Source: RUG023 sp900315435 (GTDB lineage: Bacteria; Spirochaetota; Spirochaetia; Sphaerochaetales; Sphaerochaetaceae). Taken from it: a DNA stretch of 7,518 bases. The notes beneath the pieces are model-generated. The model ran no database searches. It was given only the letters and a program-made list of their open reading frames with translations, and was not told where the DNA came from. Position numbers and translations under genes: made by a program. Positions 6,337 through 7,518 of the stretch are shown piece by piece. Positions within the stretch are counted from its first letter, which is position 1. The number at the start of each line of letters is the position of its first letter. The stretch covers positions 1 to 7,518 of the forward strand of contig CADAJJ010000071.1 of the NCBI GenBank assembly GCA_902788205.1, given 5' to 3'.

Positions 6337-7152
6337 ATGAAAAGAATGCTCGCATGCATGCTGGGGCTCTTGTTGTCCGCTCTTCCGCTGTTTCCTTCCC
6401 GGAGCACGCCGGGAAAAACGAGGGACTACGGGGTGTTTCTCGGCCTTGGCGCCGGACAGCTTTCCCGGACGGATGGATACCGTCTCGTTGTGATCGACCC
6501 TGCCGGGGTTTCGGCGCAGGACATCGCCTGGATGCACCAGGATGGCAAGACGGTATATGGGTATCTCAATATCGGTTCGATCGAGACATATCGTCCCTTT
6601 TACGACCGTTTCAAGAACCTATCCCTCGGCCCTTATGAGAACTGGCCGGACGAAAGGTGGGTCGATGTGTCCTCTTCCGCATGGCAGGGCTTTCTCACGG
6701 ACGAACTGGGAGGGCAGTACGCGGACAAGGGCCTCGATGGCCTCTTCCTGGACAATGCCGATGTCTATGACCACTATCCTGCCGAAGAGATGTTCCAAGG
6801 TCTTTGCACGATCCTGAAAGGGCTCAAGCGGTATCATCTGCCGCTTATCATAAACGGTGGCGATACCTTCGTCAGGAAGTGCATGCAAGAAGGAATAGCC
6901 CGGTCGCTGTTTGATGGCATCAACCAGGAATCGGTGTTTACCAGCGTGGATGTTGCAGAGAGGGCATATGGGAACCAGCCAGCATCCATTTCGGCCTATT
7001 TTCAGGAGTACCTCTCTGCCGCAAAGGAATGCGGCCTTTTCGTGTATCTGCTGGAATACCGGGCAAGCAAGGCTCTTGCGAAGCGAATCGACGCATATTG
7101 CGCAACGAACGGTTTCCTTTGGTACAACGCGAAGAGTATCGAACTGCGCTAG
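6337..7152 (+). CDS. Secreted GH114 endo-alpha-1,4-polygalactosaminidase-like protein
   Basis: This 271-residue protein resembles the TM1410/GH114 family, whose characterised members cut alpha-1,4-linked galactosamine polymers such as fungal galactosaminogalactan and bacterial Pel. A signal peptide covers about residues 1-20 (K-R then a leucine-rich stretch). The barrel shows V-V-I-D-P-A-G (51-57), V-Y-G-Y-L-N-I-G-S-I-E (73-83), W-V-D-V-S-S (108-113), G-L-D-G-L-F-L-D-N-A-D (132-142), I-I-N-G-G (171-175), I-N-Q-E-S-V-F (195-201) and V-Y-L-L-E-Y (236-241). Asp139 and Glu198 are the likely catalytic acids; their spacing fits the family. The ATG at 6337 follows GGAGGA at 6322-6327, 19 bases after the sulfatase stop. 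The frame stays open upstream inside the sulfatase gene, but that extension is antibiotic of no family sense and would remove the signal peptide. It is probably the depolymerase that supplies the importer. A related glycosidase with another linkage preference is possible. Confidence 0.8.
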   Translation: MKRMLACMLGLLLSALPLFPSRSTPGKTRDYGVFLGLGAGQLSRTDGYRLVVIDPAGVSAQDIAWMHQDGKTVYGYLNIGSIETYRPFYDRFKNLSLGPYENWPDERWVDVSSSAWQGFLTDELGGQYADKGLDGLFLDNADVYDHYPAEEMFQGLCTILKGLKRYHLPLIINGGDTFVRKCMQEGIARSLFDGINQESVFTSVDVAERAYGNQPASISAYFQEYLSAAKECGLFVYLLEYRASKALAKRIDAYCATNGFLWYNAKSIELR

Positions 7153-7413
7153 GCGCCTCCCACCAACAAGGAGAGGCAACATTCGCCATGGACGGCAATT
7201 GCATGGCAAGGCCTCGAGGTGACCATCCCACTTCATCTGCGCATAAACCAACGGCCGTGGCAGAAGGCACCGGCAACATGACCAAGACCACATGCGGGAC
7301 CGTTTACGAATGAAAGGATATCCACTGCTTCTTTGGCTAGCCTGCAAAATGCTGGTTTGAAACGGTCCGTATCGGCCTTGCCGCTGTCCCATGCTCACTG
7401 TCGGGTACAACTC
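7153..7413. other. Intergenic region with small inverted repeats, no convincing gene
   Basis: These 261 bases separate the GH114 gene from the convergent gene end on the right. They hold a weak hairpin (GCCTC at 7155-7159 with GAGGC at 7173-7177, no T-run), two perfect 8-bp palindromes (GGATATCC at 7316-7323 and GGCTAGCC at 7335-7342) and a 9-bp inverted repeat around both palindromes. A 41-codon open frame runs from 7188 to 7313 with AAGGAGAGG at 7168-7176, eleven bases before its ATG. The product is hydrophilic, shows no known family features and is probably not a real gene. No clear rho-independent terminator is seen for either flanking gene. Confidence 0.55.
7297..7368. repeat. 9-bp inverted repeat enclosing two palindromes
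   Basis: GGACCGTTT at 7297-7305 is the exact reverse complement of AAACGGTCC at 7360-7368, with 54 bases between. The spacer contains the perfect palindromes GGATATCC and GGCTAGCC. The arms could pair in RNA to form a branched structure between convergent genes, or they may be chance. No flanking target-site duplication or transposase remnant was noticed. Confidence 0.35.
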
Positions 7414-7518
7414 TCAATCCAGCACCTCTTCCTTCCAGTCCTGGACGGTGTGCCCCGTGGAACTGAAGGCGATGCCCAAGAGGTGGATCGTCTTCCCCTT
7501 CTCCAGGCGGAACTTGTC
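7414..7518 (-). CDS. C-terminal end of an unidentified gene (partial)
   Basis: Reading the minus strand from the window edge gives 34 uninterrupted codons ending at TGA (7414-7416). The residues include D-K-F-R-L-E-K-G-K-T-I-H-L-L-G-I-A-F-S-S near the left and D-W-K-E-E-V-L-D at the end. Wobble positions are GC-rich, as in the neighbouring genes, which supports coding. The I-H-L-L-G-I-A-F-S-S part faintly recalls the I-R-L-L-G-V-x-V-S-N strand near the C-terminus of DNA polymerase IV (DinB). That identification is weak and I do not name the gene. It is convergent with the sugar operon and marks its right boundary. Confidence 0.6.
   Translation of the reverse strand, partial: DKFRLEKGKTIHLLGIAFSSTGHTVQDWKEEVLD

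Noticed and set aside
7188..7313. 41-codon open frame with an upstream AAGGAGAGG
   Set aside because: Spacing to the ATG is long, the product has no recognisable features and the frame is short enough to be chance; mentioned only within the intergenic entry.
6619..7410. 263-codon open frame on the minus strand
   Set aside because: Mostly antisense to the well-supported GH114 gene; its product is rich in Arg, Cys and Trp with no family resemblance.
1..7518. CRISPR array, tRNA, rRNA, transposase or phage genes
   Set aside because: No regularly spaced repeats, cloverleaf-like segments or mobile-element proteins were seen on either strand.

Overview
The window comes from a moderately GC-rich bacterium. 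It holds one complete carbohydrate-use operon on the + strand, flanked by two minus-strand genes: a short regulator-like gene on the left and a gene end running off the right edge. The solute-binding protein has a spirochaete-like signal peptide (ending L-F-A-G-G with no lipobox cysteine). The PocR-domain gene also resembles versions common in Sphaerochaeta-type spirochaetes and clostridia. A Spirochaetota (Sphaerochaetaceae-like) origin is therefore my best guess, but it is an inference and not secure.

Layout. 1-36: two tandem GC-rich inverted repeats. 59-517 (-): a PocR ligand-sensing domain that stops where the domain's last helices and an AraC-type DNA-binding domain would be expected. 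518-618: divergent control region with a 9-bp direct repeat at an exact 21-bp period. 619-1704 (+): NahK-type N-acetylhexosamine 1-kinase. 1701-2981: sugar ABC transporter binding protein. 2996-3032: strong stem-loop. 3047-3934 and 3931-4791: two MalF/MalG-type permeases. 4788-6317: formylglycine-type sulfatase with no signal peptide. 6337-7152: secreted GH114 endo-alpha-1,4-polygalactosaminidase-like protein. 7153-7413: no convincing gene, some small inverted repeats and one weak 41-codon frame. 7414-7518 (-): the last 34 codons of an unidentified gene.

The six + strand genes are packed tightly, with three 4-base ATGA stop/start overlaps and gaps of 65 and 19 bases, so they very likely form one transcript. 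Read together they suggest use of a galactosamine-containing polymer. GH114 would cut alpha-1,4-linked (N-acetyl)galactosamine chains outside the cytoplasmic membrane. The ABC importer, which has no ATPase gene here and presumably borrows a shared one, would take up the fragments. The apparently cytoplasmic sulfatase would remove sulfate after uptake, and the kinase would trap GalNAc or GlcNAc as the 1-phosphate. GH114, NahK and a sulfatase in one operon is not a textbook pathway. It is the most interesting feature of the window.
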